Source: Shimia sagamensis (GTDB lineage Bacteria > Pseudomonadota > Alphaproteobacteria > Rhodobacterales > Rhodobacteraceae). From it: a DNA stretch of 64,000 bases. Where the stretch lies: NCBI RefSeq assembly GCF_900182745.1, contig NZ_FXTY01000001.1:744001-808000 (forward strand), in the 5' to 3' direction. Every line of letters starts with the position of its first letter. The stretch's first letter is position 1. A program made the position numbers and the translations under genes. The notes under the pieces were generated by a model that saw only the letters and a program-made list of their open reading frames with translations, had not been told where the DNA came from and made no database searches. Of this stretch, positions 43,078 to 52,652 are shown in pieces.

Positions 43078-44649
43078 TTACGCCTCGCCAAACGCGATTT
43101 GGGACAAGGTTGCCACTTCAAAACTGCGTAGCCCACGTCGCGCCATTTGCCCGTAGCCTGTGCCCGACACAGGATCGAGTTCGGGGAACAAGGCGCAAAT
43201 CTCCGCCACGATCTCTGGCTCAAAGCTGCTCGCGGTCTGTGGACCGGGCAAATAGCTTTCCGTCATGAGTTTCTCGGAGAAGACAATCTGATGATCATCA
43301 AACATCAAGTGCACATATTCGACGTCGCCACCGGGAACGCGGCGTATGGTTTTGTCGTTCACCAAATCGCGTGCGGCCACCAGCACTTCTTCTTCACCAA
43401 ACAACAGCTCAGCCCAGGCATTGCGGATCAAGACGCGGTGCAATGGCGACAGCAGCAACTCCCGATGGTTGCCAAGCGTGTTTTCCATGATCTTGATGGG
43501 GGCCATTGCGCCGGTCGCGGGCACTTTGCGTTGGCCGATCCAGCGTATCGGCTGTGGTCCGTTGTCTAAGGTCTCCACCAAGTCGCCAATGTTCAAACAC
43601 TCAATCGGCACCTCGCCGTGGGGTGTTCTGATAAAGGTGCCAACCGTAAAACACGGCGCCTGATTGATCTTGATGTAGCCGACATCAGTTTTGCCGTTGC
43701 CGTCATCAATTGTGTAGGTGAGGTTGACTTCTTCTTCGTCACTGTCCCCTTCAAACGTGATAGTGCCGTCCGCATTCAGGGTGATGACTTGTCCGCTTGG
43801 CAAGGTGATCGGCGTACCAACCGTGACTGGCTGCCCCGAAATATGCGTGATGGTCAGTGCATTGCCCGTGTCGTTGACGTCATTGGCCAAAACATCAACG
43901 GTCCGCGTGCCGTTAATGGGCAGATTTACCTCATCGGTGTTGGCAATCAGCGAAGTCTGCAGTGAATTTGCGGCAATCAACAACGAACTGTCGTAGCTGC
44001 TGTCAGATACATCTGCCACAACGATGCGGATGTCGTTCATGCCTTCGACAATGTCGAAGGTCAGCGTCATGGTGATGGTGAACCCATCCATTTCCGTATT
44101 GTAGAGGCCACCGGTGTTGTCGACAAACATGCTTTCGTTGTCGCCGTTGTTGATGTTGCCGGGATCCACATCGCCATTGCCAATTTCCAATGGCACATAG
44201 CTGCCATTGATCGAGACCGCGACAAAGTCCTGATAAATCGAGCTGACGTATTCTGGATATTCTTCCGAGGCGAAGACAAACTGCATTGTCATTTGACCAG
44301 CTTCGTTGGCGATAAAGGACACATCCAGATAAGAGGCGTCGTAGGTGTTTGTCCCGGCCACCGCGTTGAACTCGGCGTTATTGTCTTCGCCGTTGGTGTC
44401 CGTGGACCGGTTAGTGCGCTGGTTGTTTCCACCCCAGCGGTTGGAAAAGTTTCTGGCATGTCCTGTGGACAGGATCACGCCTTCGTCGCTTGGCGTCGCT
44501 CCTGGCGAAACGCTGTCGCCATTTGTGTAGATGCCGGAGGAGGAGTTTTGCCCATTGTAGTCAGCGGACACAATGGTCACGCCATCACCAAAAATGGTTT
44601 CCGCCATATCCATGGCAGAAGCGCCGGTATTTACGGGCAATCTGGGCAT
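43078..44649 (-). CDS. Choice-of-anchor L / Hint-domain protein, second copy
   Basis: A 523-residue paralogue of the gene at 39661. Choice-of-anchor L domain about residues 10–230 (AETIFGDGVTIVSADYNG, FVFASEEYPEYVSSIYQDF), cadherin-like region about 235–330 (TVDVLANDVNDTGNALTITH, LTYTIDDGNGKTDVGYI), and a Hint domain from C333 (APCFTVGTFIRTPHGEVPI, LSPLHRVLIRNAWAELLFGE). The ATG at 44649 has GAGG upstream; an earlier ATG lacks a site. It is the first gene of a two-gene unit with the 41980 gene. Confidence 0.78.
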   Translation of the reverse strand: MPRLPVNTGASAMDMAETIFGDGVTIVSADYNGQNSSSGIYTNGDSVSPGATPSDEGVILSTGHARNFSNRWGGNNQRTNRSTDTNGEDNNAEFNAVAGTNTYDASYLDVSFIANEAGQMTMQFVFASEEYPEYVSSIYQDFVAVSINGSYVPLEIGNGDVDPGNINNGDNESMFVDNTGGLYNTEMDGFTITMTLTFDIVEGMNDIRIVVADVSDSSYDSSLLIAANSLQTSLIANTDEVNLPINGTRTVDVLANDVNDTGNALTITHISGQPVTVGTPITLPSGQVITLNADGTITFEGDSDEEEVNLTYTIDDGNGKTDVGYIKINQAPCFTVGTFIRTPHGEVPIECLNIGDLVETLDNGPQPIRWIGQRKVPATGAMAPIKIMENTLGNHRELLLSPLHRVLIRNAWAELLFGEEEVLVAARDLVNDKTIRRVPGGDVEYVHLMFDDHQIVFSEKLMTESYLPGPQTASSFEPEIVAEICALFPELDPVSGTGYGQMARRGLRSFEVATLSQIAFGEA

Positions 44650-44941
44650 GTCTGTTCGCCTCATATCTATGAGGCACGCCACACAACAACGCCCACCTGC
44701 TCACAGGGCGCTTATACGGGTTTCGTCGCAATTCGAGATGCGTTTGTTGGAAACCTTTGGCTGTTGAAGCCGAACTGCTGGTGACCTGCCTCGGTCTATT
44801 TTTTATTAACCCCAACTAAACAGCATATTTTTCCGCTTGTTAAGGGGTGCCCCACAGCTTTGTGTCCTAAATGTGGCTTTCCGGTCCGACATGGCTGTGC
44901 CACAACCCTTTGCGCAAGCCTGTCACACAAAGGAACCCGCC

Positions 44942-46087
44942 ATGACCAAGACCGATGCCGCACAGTTGACCGCAGATCTGATCCGCTGTGCCTCTGTGAC
45001 GCCGGAAGAGGGTGGGGCGCTGGTGTTGCTTGAGAAACAGCTCTCCGATGCTGGATTTGACTGCACCCGCGTGGATCGCGGCGACGTCAGCAACTTGTTT
45101 GCCCGCTGGGGCCGCAAAGGCGACAGCAAGACCTTTGGCTTCAACGGCCACACCGACGTGGTACCTATTGGCGATGCCGCTGCCTGGACGGTTGATCCGT
45201 TTGGCGCAGAGATCAAAGACGGCATCATGTATGGTCGTGGCGCGACCGACATGAAATCCGGCGTGGCCGCCTTTGCCGCCGCCGCGATCGATCTTGTCTC
45301 TAACACACCGCCAGAGGGTGCGATTATCCTCACCATCACCGGGGATGAAGAAGGCGATGCCATCGACGGCACAACCGCGCTTCTGGACTATATGTCCACT
45401 GAGCAAGAGCGCATGTCCGTTTGTTTGGTGGGCGAGCCAACCTGCCCAAATGAGATGGGCGAGATGATGAAAATTGGTCGCCGCGGCTCGATGACCGCCT
45501 ATTTCACCTTCACCGGCAAACAAGGCCATTCCGCATATCCTCACCGCGCCAACAACCCGCTGCCGGTGATGGCGCGCCTGATGGATCAATTCTCTTCCGA
45601 GGCGCTGGACAACGGCACCGACCATTTTGACGCTTCCACCTTGGCAGTGGTCACCATGGACACTGGCAATCCTGCGACCAATGTGATTCCGGCTGAGTGC
45701 CGCGCCACGGTGAACATTCGGTTTAACGACTCTCATTCCGGTGCGTCCCTCACAGACTGGATGCAGGCCAAAGTAGACACTATTTCCGCCGAAAGTGGCG
45801 TTGGCATCGACATGAAAGTCACCATCTCCGGTGAGAGTTTCATCACCCCACCGGGGGCTTTGTCCGAGCTGGTTGCCAATTCTGTTGAAGCCGAAACCGG
45901 CCGCCGCCCAGAACTTTCCACCTCCGGCGGCACCTCGGACGCCCGCTTTGTGCAGCACCACTGCCCGGTGGTGGAATTTGGTTTGGTTGGCAAAACCATG
46001 CATCAGGTCGACGAGCAGGTACCTGTGGAGCAGATCCATCAACTGAAAGACATCTACAGCCGCATTTTGCGAGACTATTTTGCCTAA
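44942..46087 (+). CDS. dapE: Succinyl-diaminopimelate desuccinylase
   Basis: Zinc amidohydrolase of the M20 family in lysine/diaminopimelate synthesis. The 381-residue protein contains [64 protein letters not shown] and [20 protein letters not shown]. It starts [20 protein letters not shown]; the longer open frame to 44837 is not needed. It overlaps the next gene by 8 bp. Confidence 0.94.
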   Translation: MTKTDAAQLTADLIRCASVTPEEGGALVLLEKQLSDAGFDCTRVDRGDVSNLFARWGRKGDSKTFGFNGHTDVVPIGDAAAWTVDPFGAEIKDGIMYGRGATDMKSGVAAFAAAAIDLVSNTPPEGAIILTITGDEEGDAIDGTTALLDYMSTEQERMSVCLVGEPTCPNEMGEMMKIGRRGSMTAYFTFTGKQGHSAYPHRANNPLPVMARLMDQFSSEALDNGTDHFDASTLAVVTMDTGNPATNVIPAECRATVNIRFNDSHSGASLTDWMQAKVDTISAESGVGIDMKVTISGESFITPPGALSELVANSVEAETGRRPELSTSGGTSDARFVQHHCPVVEFGLVGKTMHQVDEQVPVEQIHQLKDIYSRILRDYFA

Positions 46088-46658
46088 ACACCGACCAAAC
46101 CTTGTGGTGATGCTCAAGGAACCCCGCCCCGGTCGCGTGAAAACCCGACTGGGCCGCGACCTTGGTATGACCGCCGCCGCCTGGTGGTTTCGCCATCAAT
46201 CCGCCGCGTTGCTGCGTCGCCTGCAAGATCCGCGCTGGACTCTGACCCTCGCGGTGGCTCCAGATCACCAAGGTCTCACATCCCGTGTCTGGCCACACCA
46301 CCTCCCACGCGTCCCCCAAGGTGCCGGCACCCTCGGCGACCGCATGGCGCGGCAACTGCATCAGCATCCAGGCCCTACCTGCATCATCGGCGCTGACATA
46401 CCCGGCATTCAGCCCGCACACATAGCGCAAGCCTTCAGGGCGCTGGGCGATCACGACGCGGTGTTTGGCCCGGCGCCGGACGGCGGCTATTGGCTGGTCG
46501 GCCTCAAGCATGCGCCCAAACCTGGTCTCTTTGCCAATGTGCGTTGGTCCACAGAGCACGCCTTGGCCGACAGCCGCGCCACTCTGCGGGACGCGCGCAT
46601 TGCTACCATCGCCACGCTGACGGATGTGGACACCGCTGCTGATCTGGCGCAGCTCTAA
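46080..46658 (+). CDS. DUF2064 / glycosyltransferase-A-like protein
   Basis: A 192-residue protein starting with TTG inside dapE and reading [66 protein letters not shown] and [14 protein letters not shown] match the DUF2064/TIGR04282 family, which has a nucleotidyl- or glycosyltransferase A fold. The function is unknown; one subgroup is linked to arsenosugar synthesis, but nothing here supports that link. Confidence 0.82.
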   Translation: MPKHRPNLVVMLKEPRPGRVKTRLGRDLGMTAAAWWFRHQSAALLRRLQDPRWTLTLAVAPDHQGLTSRVWPHHLPRVPQGAGTLGDRMARQLHQHPGPTCIIGADIPGIQPAHIAQAFRALGDHDAVFGPAPDGGYWLVGLKHAPKPGLFANVRWSTEHALADSRATLRDARIATIATLTDVDTAADLAQL

Positions 46659-46691
46659 GCTTTCTCATTCCTTAAATATCTCGGGGTTGAA

Positions 46692-46725
46692 TTGGGCCGC
46701 AGGCCCAAGAAGGGGCTGACCCCTT
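46692..46725. repeat. Tandem small palindromes after the DUF2064 gene
   Basis: TTGGGCC-GCA-GGCCCAA (46692–46708) is followed closely by AAGGGG-CTGA-CCCCTT (46710–46725). No T-run follows. From memory, similar 'gggttgaattggg…' ends recur between genes in Roseobacter genomes, so this may be a dispersed intergenic repeat; within the window only one copy is evident. Confidence 0.5.
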
Positions 46726-46783
46726 AACCTGCGCCCAATTTTCTAGGCGTGACCTCCCCGCATCGCCGTGCTAGGGCCACCGC

Positions 46784-49048
46784 ATGCCTATGCCCAGCAA
46801 AGAGGAAGTCCTTGAGTGGATTTCCGAGAACCCGACCCTCACCTCCAAACGCGACATCGCCAAAGCTTTTGGCATCAAAGGCGCTGCGCGCATCGACCTG
46901 AAGCGCTTGCTCAAAGAGCTTGAGGCCGAAGGCCATCTGCAAAAGCGTAAAAAAACCTACCGCGATCCGGAAAGCTTGCCGCCCGTCACGGTGCTGCAAA
47001 TTCTCGAAGCGGATGCGGATGGGGATCTGTTTGCCCGCCCGCTGGAATGGCACGGCGAAGGGGAAGAGCCCAAAATTCTGGTGCTGCCGCGTGCCTCTGA
47101 CCCCGCTCTGGGCGCGGGTGACCGCATTCTTGGTCGTCTGACCAAATTGGATGCCAGCGACGTCCAGTATGAAGCGCGCCTCATTCGCCGCATTGGCGCC
47201 AACCCACAGCGTGTCTTGGGCATGTTCCGCAAAACCGCCGAGGGCGGCCGCATCCTGCCAATTGACAAAGGTGACGGCAAAGAATGGTCGGTGCCGTCCG
47301 ATCAAACCTATGGTGCCAAAGATGGAGAGCTGGTCGAGGCTGAGCAATCCGGCCCCAAAGGCCGCCTTGGCTTGCCGCGCGCCCGTATTGTGGCCCGCAT
47401 TGGGGATCCAACAGCGCCCAAAGCTGTCAGCTTGATTGCGATCCACCAACATGGCATCCCGGACACCTTCCCCGATGATGTGATATCAGAGTCTGATAAA
47501 GCCAAACCCGCGCCTTTAGGTAAGCGCGAAGACTTGCGCGACATGCCGTTTGTCACCATCGATCCAGCGGATGCCCGTGACCACGATGACGCCTGTTGGG
47601 CGCATGCGGATGATGATCCAAAAAATAGAGACGGCCATGTGCTCTGGATCGCCATTGCTGATGTGGCCCACTATGTGCCGTCAGGCACAGCGTTGGACCG
47701 TGAGGCGCGCAAACGCGGCAACTCCAGCTATTTCCCGGACCGTGTGGTGCCAATGTTGCCGGATCGCTTGTCTGGAGATCTCTGCTCCCTGCACGAAGGT
47801 GTGCCTCGCGCAGTGCTCGCCCTGCGCATTCAGATCGACAGCCATGGTAAAAAGATCGGCCACCGCTTCTCTCGTGCGATGATCCGTTCGGTGGCCTCTC
47901 TGAATTACGGCGAAGTGCAACAGGCACAGGATGGCCAGCCCAACGAACGCTGTGCGCCGTTGATGGAGGAGATCATCCATCCGCTTTATGCCGCATATCA
48001 GGCTCTAACAACGGCCAAAGCCGAGCGTCAGCCGCTGGCGCTCGATCTGCCAGAACGCAAAATCCAGCTGTCTGAGGCTGGTGAAGTGACCTCTGTTGAT
48101 TTCCGGGACCGGTTTGATGCGCACAAACTGGTCGAAGAGTTCATGGTGCTCTCCAACGTCTGTGCCGCCGAAACCTTGATTGCCAAAAAATCTCCGTTGC
48201 TGTTCCGCGTACATGAAGAGCCCAGCCCGGAGAAACTCAATGCCTTGCGGGATACGGCACAGGCTGCTGGCTTGACCTTGGCCAAAGGTCAGGTGCTGCA
48301 AACCCGGCACTTGAATCAATTGCTGGATGCCGCCGCTGGCACCGAACAGGCGGAGTTGATCAACATCTCCACCCTGCGTTCGATGACGCAGGCTTATTAT
48401 GCGCCATCAAATTTCGGCCACTTTGGCCTTGCTTTGAAAGCTTATGCGCATTTCACCTCTCCCATCCGCCGCTACGCCGACCTGATTGTGCACCGGGCGC
48501 TGATCTCGGCACATGGTTGGGGTGATGATGGCCTCACACCAGACGCCTCCGAGGGGCTGGAAAAAACCGCCACACATATTTCCGACACCGAGCGTCGGTC
48601 TATGCTGGCGGAGCGAGACACCACAGACCGCTACCTTGCGGCCTATATGTCTGAGCGTATCGGAAATGAATTCACCGGCCGTATCAGTGGTATCGCCCGG
48701 TTTGGCGTGTTTGTGAAGCTGGATGAAACCGGCGCCGATGGCCTGATCCCCATGCGCGAGTTGGGGCGGGAGTATTTCCACTTTGACCAGGAAACGAACA
48801 CTCTTTTGGGCTCGGACACGGGCATAGTGATTGGCTTGGGCCAAAGGGTGACGGCGCGCCTGAAAGAGGCCACGGCGGTCACCGGCGGCATCGCATTGGA
48901 GCTGATCTCACTGGATGGCGAGCTTGTGAAGCGTGCTGGCCGTGGTGGCAAAGGGCGGGGCCGAGGCGGCCCCACCCGGCGCAAGGCCACCAAGGCCAAA
49001 CACAAGGCAGCCAAGACCAAACGCAAGGTCACTCGGCAGCGACGCTAA
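46784..49048 (+). CDS. rnr: Ribonuclease R
   Basis: A 754-residue 3'-5' exoribonuclease. An N-terminal winged-helix-like part (residues 1–60) and cold-shock domains precede the RNB catalytic domain with FVTIDPADARDHDDACWAH (active-site aspartates), RGNSSYFPDRVVPMLPDRLS and AHFTSPIRRYADLIVHR. A C-terminal S1 domain (GRISGIARFGVFVKLDETGA) and a Lys/Arg-rich tail of about 45 residues follow. It degrades structured RNA. The 3' end overlaps the convergent GST gene by 20 bp. Confidence 0.95.
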   Translation: MPMPSKEEVLEWISENPTLTSKRDIAKAFGIKGAARIDLKRLLKELEAEGHLQKRKKTYRDPESLPPVTVLQILEADADGDLFARPLEWHGEGEEPKILVLPRASDPALGAGDRILGRLTKLDASDVQYEARLIRRIGANPQRVLGMFRKTAEGGRILPIDKGDGKEWSVPSDQTYGAKDGELVEAEQSGPKGRLGLPRARIVARIGDPTAPKAVSLIAIHQHGIPDTFPDDVISESDKAKPAPLGKREDLRDMPFVTIDPADARDHDDACWAHADDDPKNRDGHVLWIAIADVAHYVPSGTALDREARKRGNSSYFPDRVVPMLPDRLSGDLCSLHEGVPRAVLALRIQIDSHGKKIGHRFSRAMIRSVASLNYGEVQQAQDGQPNERCAPLMEEIIHPLYAAYQALTTAKAERQPLALDLPERKIQLSEAGEVTSVDFRDRFDAHKLVEEFMVLSNVCAAETLIAKKSPLLFRVHEEPSPEKLNALRDTAQAAGLTLAKGQVLQTRHLNQLLDAAAGTEQAELINISTLRSMTQAYYAPSNFGHFGLALKAYAHFTSPIRRYADLIVHRALISAHGWGDDGLTPDASEGLEKTATHISDTERRSMLAERDTTDRYLAAYMSERIGNEFTGRISGIARFGVFVKLDETGADGLIPMRELGREYFHFDQETNTLLGSDTGIVIGLGQRVTARLKEATAVTGGIALELISLDGELVKRAGRGGKGRGRGGPTRRKATKAKHKAAKTKRKVTRQRR

Positions 49049-49763
49049 ATCCTTGCATGACTGTGCCAGCGTCCGGATAGATCGCATTTCGCACCCGCGC
49101 CACATACGGCGCCAAGGCAGGACGTGCTTCGGTTGCCTTACGTAGGTCGGTGGCAATAGGCAGCATCAAGATCATGTCCAAGACCGGTGCCACGGCCGCA
49201 TCGGCTGCTGTTGGCGCGTCACCAAACAGGAACTGTTTTCCGTCTAGTGTGGCGTCGATCACCTCAAGATCATTGTCAAACCGCGCCAGGCGATCTGCAG
49301 GAGAGAACCGCGCAATGCCCTCCGACATCAATCCCGCCCGCACATGGCCGCGTGCCTCGTCAGCGGCTTGATCGCGCATTGGTTCTGGAACGGCACCAAA
49401 AAAGGCGTCTTTCATCACCACCCAGCAGTCGTCATTCAGCCACCGGTCATGCACCAGACCGAGGCGTAGGCTCTCTTCAACAGTGCGGATCAAAGCGTGA
49501 GTGGCGGCTTTCTCGCTGCGGCTCAAACCCGGCATAAAGTCCGAACCATGAGACTCTAAATAGGCCTGAATGTTGTGGCTGTCTGGGATCACCGTGTCCC
49601 CAACCTGCGCCACCGGCACCTTGCCCAGCGGCAAAGACGCAAAGTCCTGCACCATTTCGGGTTGCCAATCGACCTTGGCCATTTCCAACAGGCACATGGC
49701 TTTCAGGCAGAATGGGGAATTGGACGCGATCTGTGCGTCGCCGGGAAATGTAATAAGCTTCAT
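49029..49763 (-). CDS. Glutathione S-transferase family protein
   Basis: A 244-residue protein with an N-terminal thioredoxin-like fold (MKLITFPGDAQIASNSPFCL, GKVPVAQVGDTVIPDSHNI) and a helical C-terminal domain (LDGKQFLFGDAPTAADAAVA). Substrate unknown. It is divergent from the WYL regulator at 49849, with the related operator in the shared promoter, so it may be its target. Confidence 0.85.
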   Translation of the reverse strand: MKLITFPGDAQIASNSPFCLKAMCLLEMAKVDWQPEMVQDFASLPLGKVPVAQVGDTVIPDSHNIQAYLESHGSDFMPGLSRSEKAATHALIRTVEESLRLGLVHDRWLNDDCWVVMKDAFFGAVPEPMRDQAADEARGHVRAGLMSEGIARFSPADRLARFDNDLEVIDATLDGKQFLFGDAPTAADAAVAPVLDMILMLPIATDLRKATEARPALAPYVARVRNAIYPDAGTVMQGFSVAAE

Positions 49764-49805
49764 AGGAGGTCTCCACTGATTGGTTGTGGGGCAGTCCTAC
49801 CGAAG

Positions 49806-49830
49806 CCTCTTGCCAGTTTCTGTCAGTAGG
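49806..49830. promoter_or_regulatory. Second WYL-type operator candidate
   Basis: CCTCTTGCCA-GTTTC-TGTCAGTAGG, imperfect but aligned base for base in spacing with the palindrome at 11766–11790 (TGMCA-N5-TGTCA core). It lies 19 bp before the WYL start and 43 bp before the GST start, fitting control of both. Confidence 0.55.
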
Positions 49831-49848
49831 GTGCAGTATCTTGAGATT

Positions 49849-50565
49849 ATGAGCCGCACCGACCGCCTTTTCCAACTCATGCAAGCCTTGCGTGATCTGT
49901 CCCCCCCCGCCACCGCGCAGGCGCTGGCGCAGGAAACAGGCGTGTCAGAGCGCACGATCTACCGCGACATTGACACCCTGCGTGGCCTTGGCGCGGTGAT
50001 CGACGGCGAGGCGGGCTTTGGCTTCACGTTAATCGAAGATGCCACCCTGCCGCCGCTCGGCTTTGTGCCGGAAGAGATTGAGGCACTGGTGGTTGGTCTA
50101 AAAGAAGTTATGGAAGTGGCGGATCCATCGCTGGCAAATGCCGCACAATCGGCTCTAACCAAGCTGAAATCACGCCTTCCAGAGGCGCAGGCCCACCGGC
50201 TTAAACATGCGGTCCTCACGGCCAAACGGTTTCACAAACCCCCTCAGATCAGCATCGATGCCGGCGCGCTGCGCCAGGCAGCCTGGGAAGAGCGCACTGT
50301 GGCGTTTGACTATGGCGATGCCAAAGGCCAACGCACCACGCGCAAGGTGGATCCGCTGGCAATTGTTTTTATGCAGAGCGCCCATTGTTTGATGGCCTAT
50401 TGCCATTTGCGCAAAGATTTTCGCGCCTTTCGCCTCGACCGTATGGTCAATCTCGACATCACCGACCGCTCCTTCCGCCCGCGGCGTATTCCCATGCTGC
50501 GCGAATTCAAGGCGCGTCTGGAAGCGGAGCAAGCGCAGTCGGCAAATCCCCGCGCCTTCGATTGA
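49849..50565 (+). CDS. WYL-domain transcriptional regulator (YafY family), second copy
   Basis: A 238-residue regulator: winged helix (MSRTDRLFQLMQALRDLSPP, ETGVSERTIYRDIDTLRGLG) and a WYL domain (TVAFDYGDAKGQRTTRKVDP, SAHCLMAYCHLRKDFRAFRL). The start is ATG at 49849, although the ribosome-binding site is weak. It is related in architecture to 10719–11411. It probably regulates itself and the divergent GST gene. Confidence 0.87.
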   Translation: MSRTDRLFQLMQALRDLSPPATAQALAQETGVSERTIYRDIDTLRGLGAVIDGEAGFGFTLIEDATLPPLGFVPEEIEALVVGLKEVMEVADPSLANAAQSALTKLKSRLPEAQAHRLKHAVLTAKRFHKPPQISIDAGALRQAAWEERTVAFDYGDAKGQRTTRKVDPLAIVFMQSAHCLMAYCHLRKDFRAFRLDRMVNLDITDRSFRPRRIPMLREFKARLEAEQAQSANPRAFD

Positions 50566-50627
50566 GGACACTTTTGCCTGCCACGTCTGCACGCTACACT
50601 CCTTGAAAACGGGCAGGGAAAGTTGCG

Positions 50628-51899
50628 ATGCGGACATTTGGGTTTTTGGTGAGTCTGGTTATTGGTGCTCTCGTCGTATCAACGGTCTCCGCTGGTGCAC
50701 CGTCGTATTCTCTGCGCCCTGTGCTGCGCCCCTTGGCCGCCGTGCTTGATTCACAAAAACCTGTGGAGATTGCGGCTTCCACCAAAGGCCTACAGCGCTG
50801 GATTAAACGGTACAAGTCGCGCGCCCTCAAAGCCGGGATCAGCGCGGCGGTGTTGGACCAGGCTTTCCGCGGTGTTCAATACAACGCGGCCATCATCAAG
50901 AAAGACCGCAATCAGAACGAGTTCACCAAGACCATCTGGGATTATCTTGACAGCGCCGCTTCTGATGCCCGTATCCGAAACGGTAAGGCAGCCCTAAGCA
51001 AACACAATGCCACTCTGCAAAAGATAGAAAAGCGCTACGGCGTCGACAAAGAGGTTGTCGTGGCAATCTGGGGGCTGGAGAGCGCCTATGGCACCTTCAA
51101 AGGCAGCACGCCGGTGATCGAAGCGCTGGCCACACTGGCCTATGACGGGCGGCGCGGCGACTTCTTTGAAGAACAGCTCACCGCTGCGCTTAGCATCGTG
51201 CAAAGTGGCGACGTCAGCCCACAGAACATGACGGGTAGCTGGGCCGGTGCCATGGGACACACCCAATTTATGCCCACGTCTTACCTATCCCATGCGGTGG
51301 ATTTCACCGGGGATGGGAAACGTGATATCTGGTCCGGTGACCCCACTGACGCGCTGGCCTCGACGGCGGCGTACCTCAAACACTTCGGGTGGAAAAAGAA
51401 CCAGCCTTGGGGCGTTGAGATAAAATTGCCCAAAGGCTTTGATTACGCCTCTGCCAACCGTGAAAACCTGAAAAATCCAAGCGAGTGGGCGCGTCTGGGC
51501 ATCAAAGACATGCGCGGTCGTCCGGTGCCGAACCACGGACCTGCCTCGATCCTCTTGCCCGCCGGCGCACAGGGCGCAGCCTTTATGATCTTCAAGAACT
51601 TTGACGTGATTGAGCACTACAACACGGCGGATGCTTATGTGATTGGCGTGGGTCATCTCGCTGATCGCATCCAAGGCGGCCCGGCCATTCAGGGCAACTG
51701 GCCCCGTGGGGATCGGGCATTGACCTATAAGGAGCGCATCGAGCTTCAGAAGCGCCTGACCAAAGCGGGCTTTGACACGCAAAAAATAGATGGCAAGATT
51801 GGCCCCCTCACGATCGCCTCCGTGCGAGGTTATCAGCGTTCGAAGGGTATGATCCCTGATGGATATGCGTCTCTAACCCTGCTGAAATCTCTCCGCTAA
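50628..51899 (+). CDS. MltB-family lytic murein transglycosylase with peptidoglycan-binding domain
   Basis: A 423-residue exported enzyme. A signal peptide ends near residue 22. The catalytic domain has E151 in AIWGLESAYGTFKG, with MTGSWAGAMGHTQFMPTSYL and DFTGDGKRDIWSGDPTDALA. The C-terminal about 60 residues are a peptidoglycan-binding module (YKERIELQKRLTKAGFDTQK, IDGKIGPLTIASVRGYQ). It cleaves the glycan strand of murein to 1,6-anhydro products in the periplasm. GGGAAAG precedes the ATG, and a strong terminator follows. Confidence 0.92.
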   Translation: MRTFGFLVSLVIGALVVSTVSAGAPSYSLRPVLRPLAAVLDSQKPVEIAASTKGLQRWIKRYKSRALKAGISAAVLDQAFRGVQYNAAIIKKDRNQNEFTKTIWDYLDSAASDARIRNGKAALSKHNATLQKIEKRYGVDKEVVVAIWGLESAYGTFKGSTPVIEALATLAYDGRRGDFFEEQLTAALSIVQSGDVSPQNMTGSWAGAMGHTQFMPTSYLSHAVDFTGDGKRDIWSGDPTDALASTAAYLKHFGWKKNQPWGVEIKLPKGFDYASANRENLKNPSEWARLGIKDMRGRPVPNHGPASILLPAGAQGAAFMIFKNFDVIEHYNTADAYVIGVGHLADRIQGGPAIQGNWPRGDRALTYKERIELQKRLTKAGFDTQKIDGKIGPLTIASVRGYQRSKGMIPDGYASLTLLKSLR

Positions 51900-51906
51900 A
51901 TCACAA

Positions 51907-51937
51907 AAAAGGCGCGTCCCAATCTGGCGCGCCTTTT
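51907..51937. terminator. Bidirectional terminator after the transglycosylase
   Basis: Ten-bp stem AAAAGGCGCG/CGCGCCTTTT with an 11-nt loop; T-rich on both strands, between convergent genes. Confidence 0.85.
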
Positions 51938-51958
51938 GTCTGCTCTAAGCTTAATGCG

Positions 51959-52534
51959 TTACTCGCGGCCGCTGACCACAATCACTTCGGTTCCCAATTG
52001 CACCTGTTCATAGAGGTGCTCGATGTGCCAGTTGGCCATCCGAATACAGCCGTTGGAGCTGGGTGTGCCAATCGACTGTGGCGCGGTGGTTCCATGGATG
52101 CGGAACAGCGTGTCCCGGCCGTTCTGATAGAGGTACATCGCGCGGGATCCCAGTGGGTTGGTGGGGCCACCTGGCATGCCATCAGCGTATTTGGCGTAGG
52201 CCGCAGGGTTGCGTTCGATCATCTCTTTGGTGGGACGCCAGTTGGGCCATTCCACCTTACGGTCAATGGTTGCGCGGCCTGAGAAGTTTAGACCCTCTTG
52301 CCCAATTGCAACCCCATAGCGGATCGCGTTGCGTTGGTCCTGCATGTGATAGAGGTGGTAGGAAGCCAGAACCACGACTAACTGGCCAGGCTGAAAGCCA
52401 TACTTTTTCTTCACCCGGACCTCTTTGGGTTTCAGGTGCTCCATCAGCTCAAAGTTGTCGTTTTGCGCGGCGCGGAGGATGTGTGGCGTGGCCAACAGGC
52501 TGGCGCCAGCGGCAAGAAAATGACGTCTATGCAT
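51959..52534 (-). CDS. L,D-transpeptidase (YkuD domain), exported
   Basis: A 191-residue protein with a twin-Arg-type start MHRRHFLAAGASLLATPHIL, a mature part with FQPGQLVVVLASYHLYHMQD and the catalytic motif HGTTAPQSIGTPSSNGCIRM, where the Cys is nucleophile. It crosslinks murein peptides or attaches lipoprotein. It is monocistronic and converges on the transglycosylase. Confidence 0.9.
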   Translation of the reverse strand: MHRRHFLAAGASLLATPHILRAAQNDNFELMEHLKPKEVRVKKKYGFQPGQLVVVLASYHLYHMQDQRNAIRYGVAIGQEGLNFSGRATIDRKVEWPNWRPTKEMIERNPAAYAKYADGMPGGPTNPLGSRAMYLYQNGRDTLFRIHGTTAPQSIGTPSSNGCIRMANWHIEHLYEQVQLGTEVIVVSGRE

Positions 52535-52652
52535 AAGTACTCGTCCCGTTTACATCCAAAAAATTATGCCACAGACGTGCCTGTGGACAAAGTCGAGAGT
52601 GCCCGACTTTGTCCATGTTTACCAAAATGTGCTGTGAAATCCCTAACGGTGC

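Noticed and set aside
44837..44941. N-terminal extension of dapE
   Set aside because: The family start is at 44942; the extension has no homologous character.
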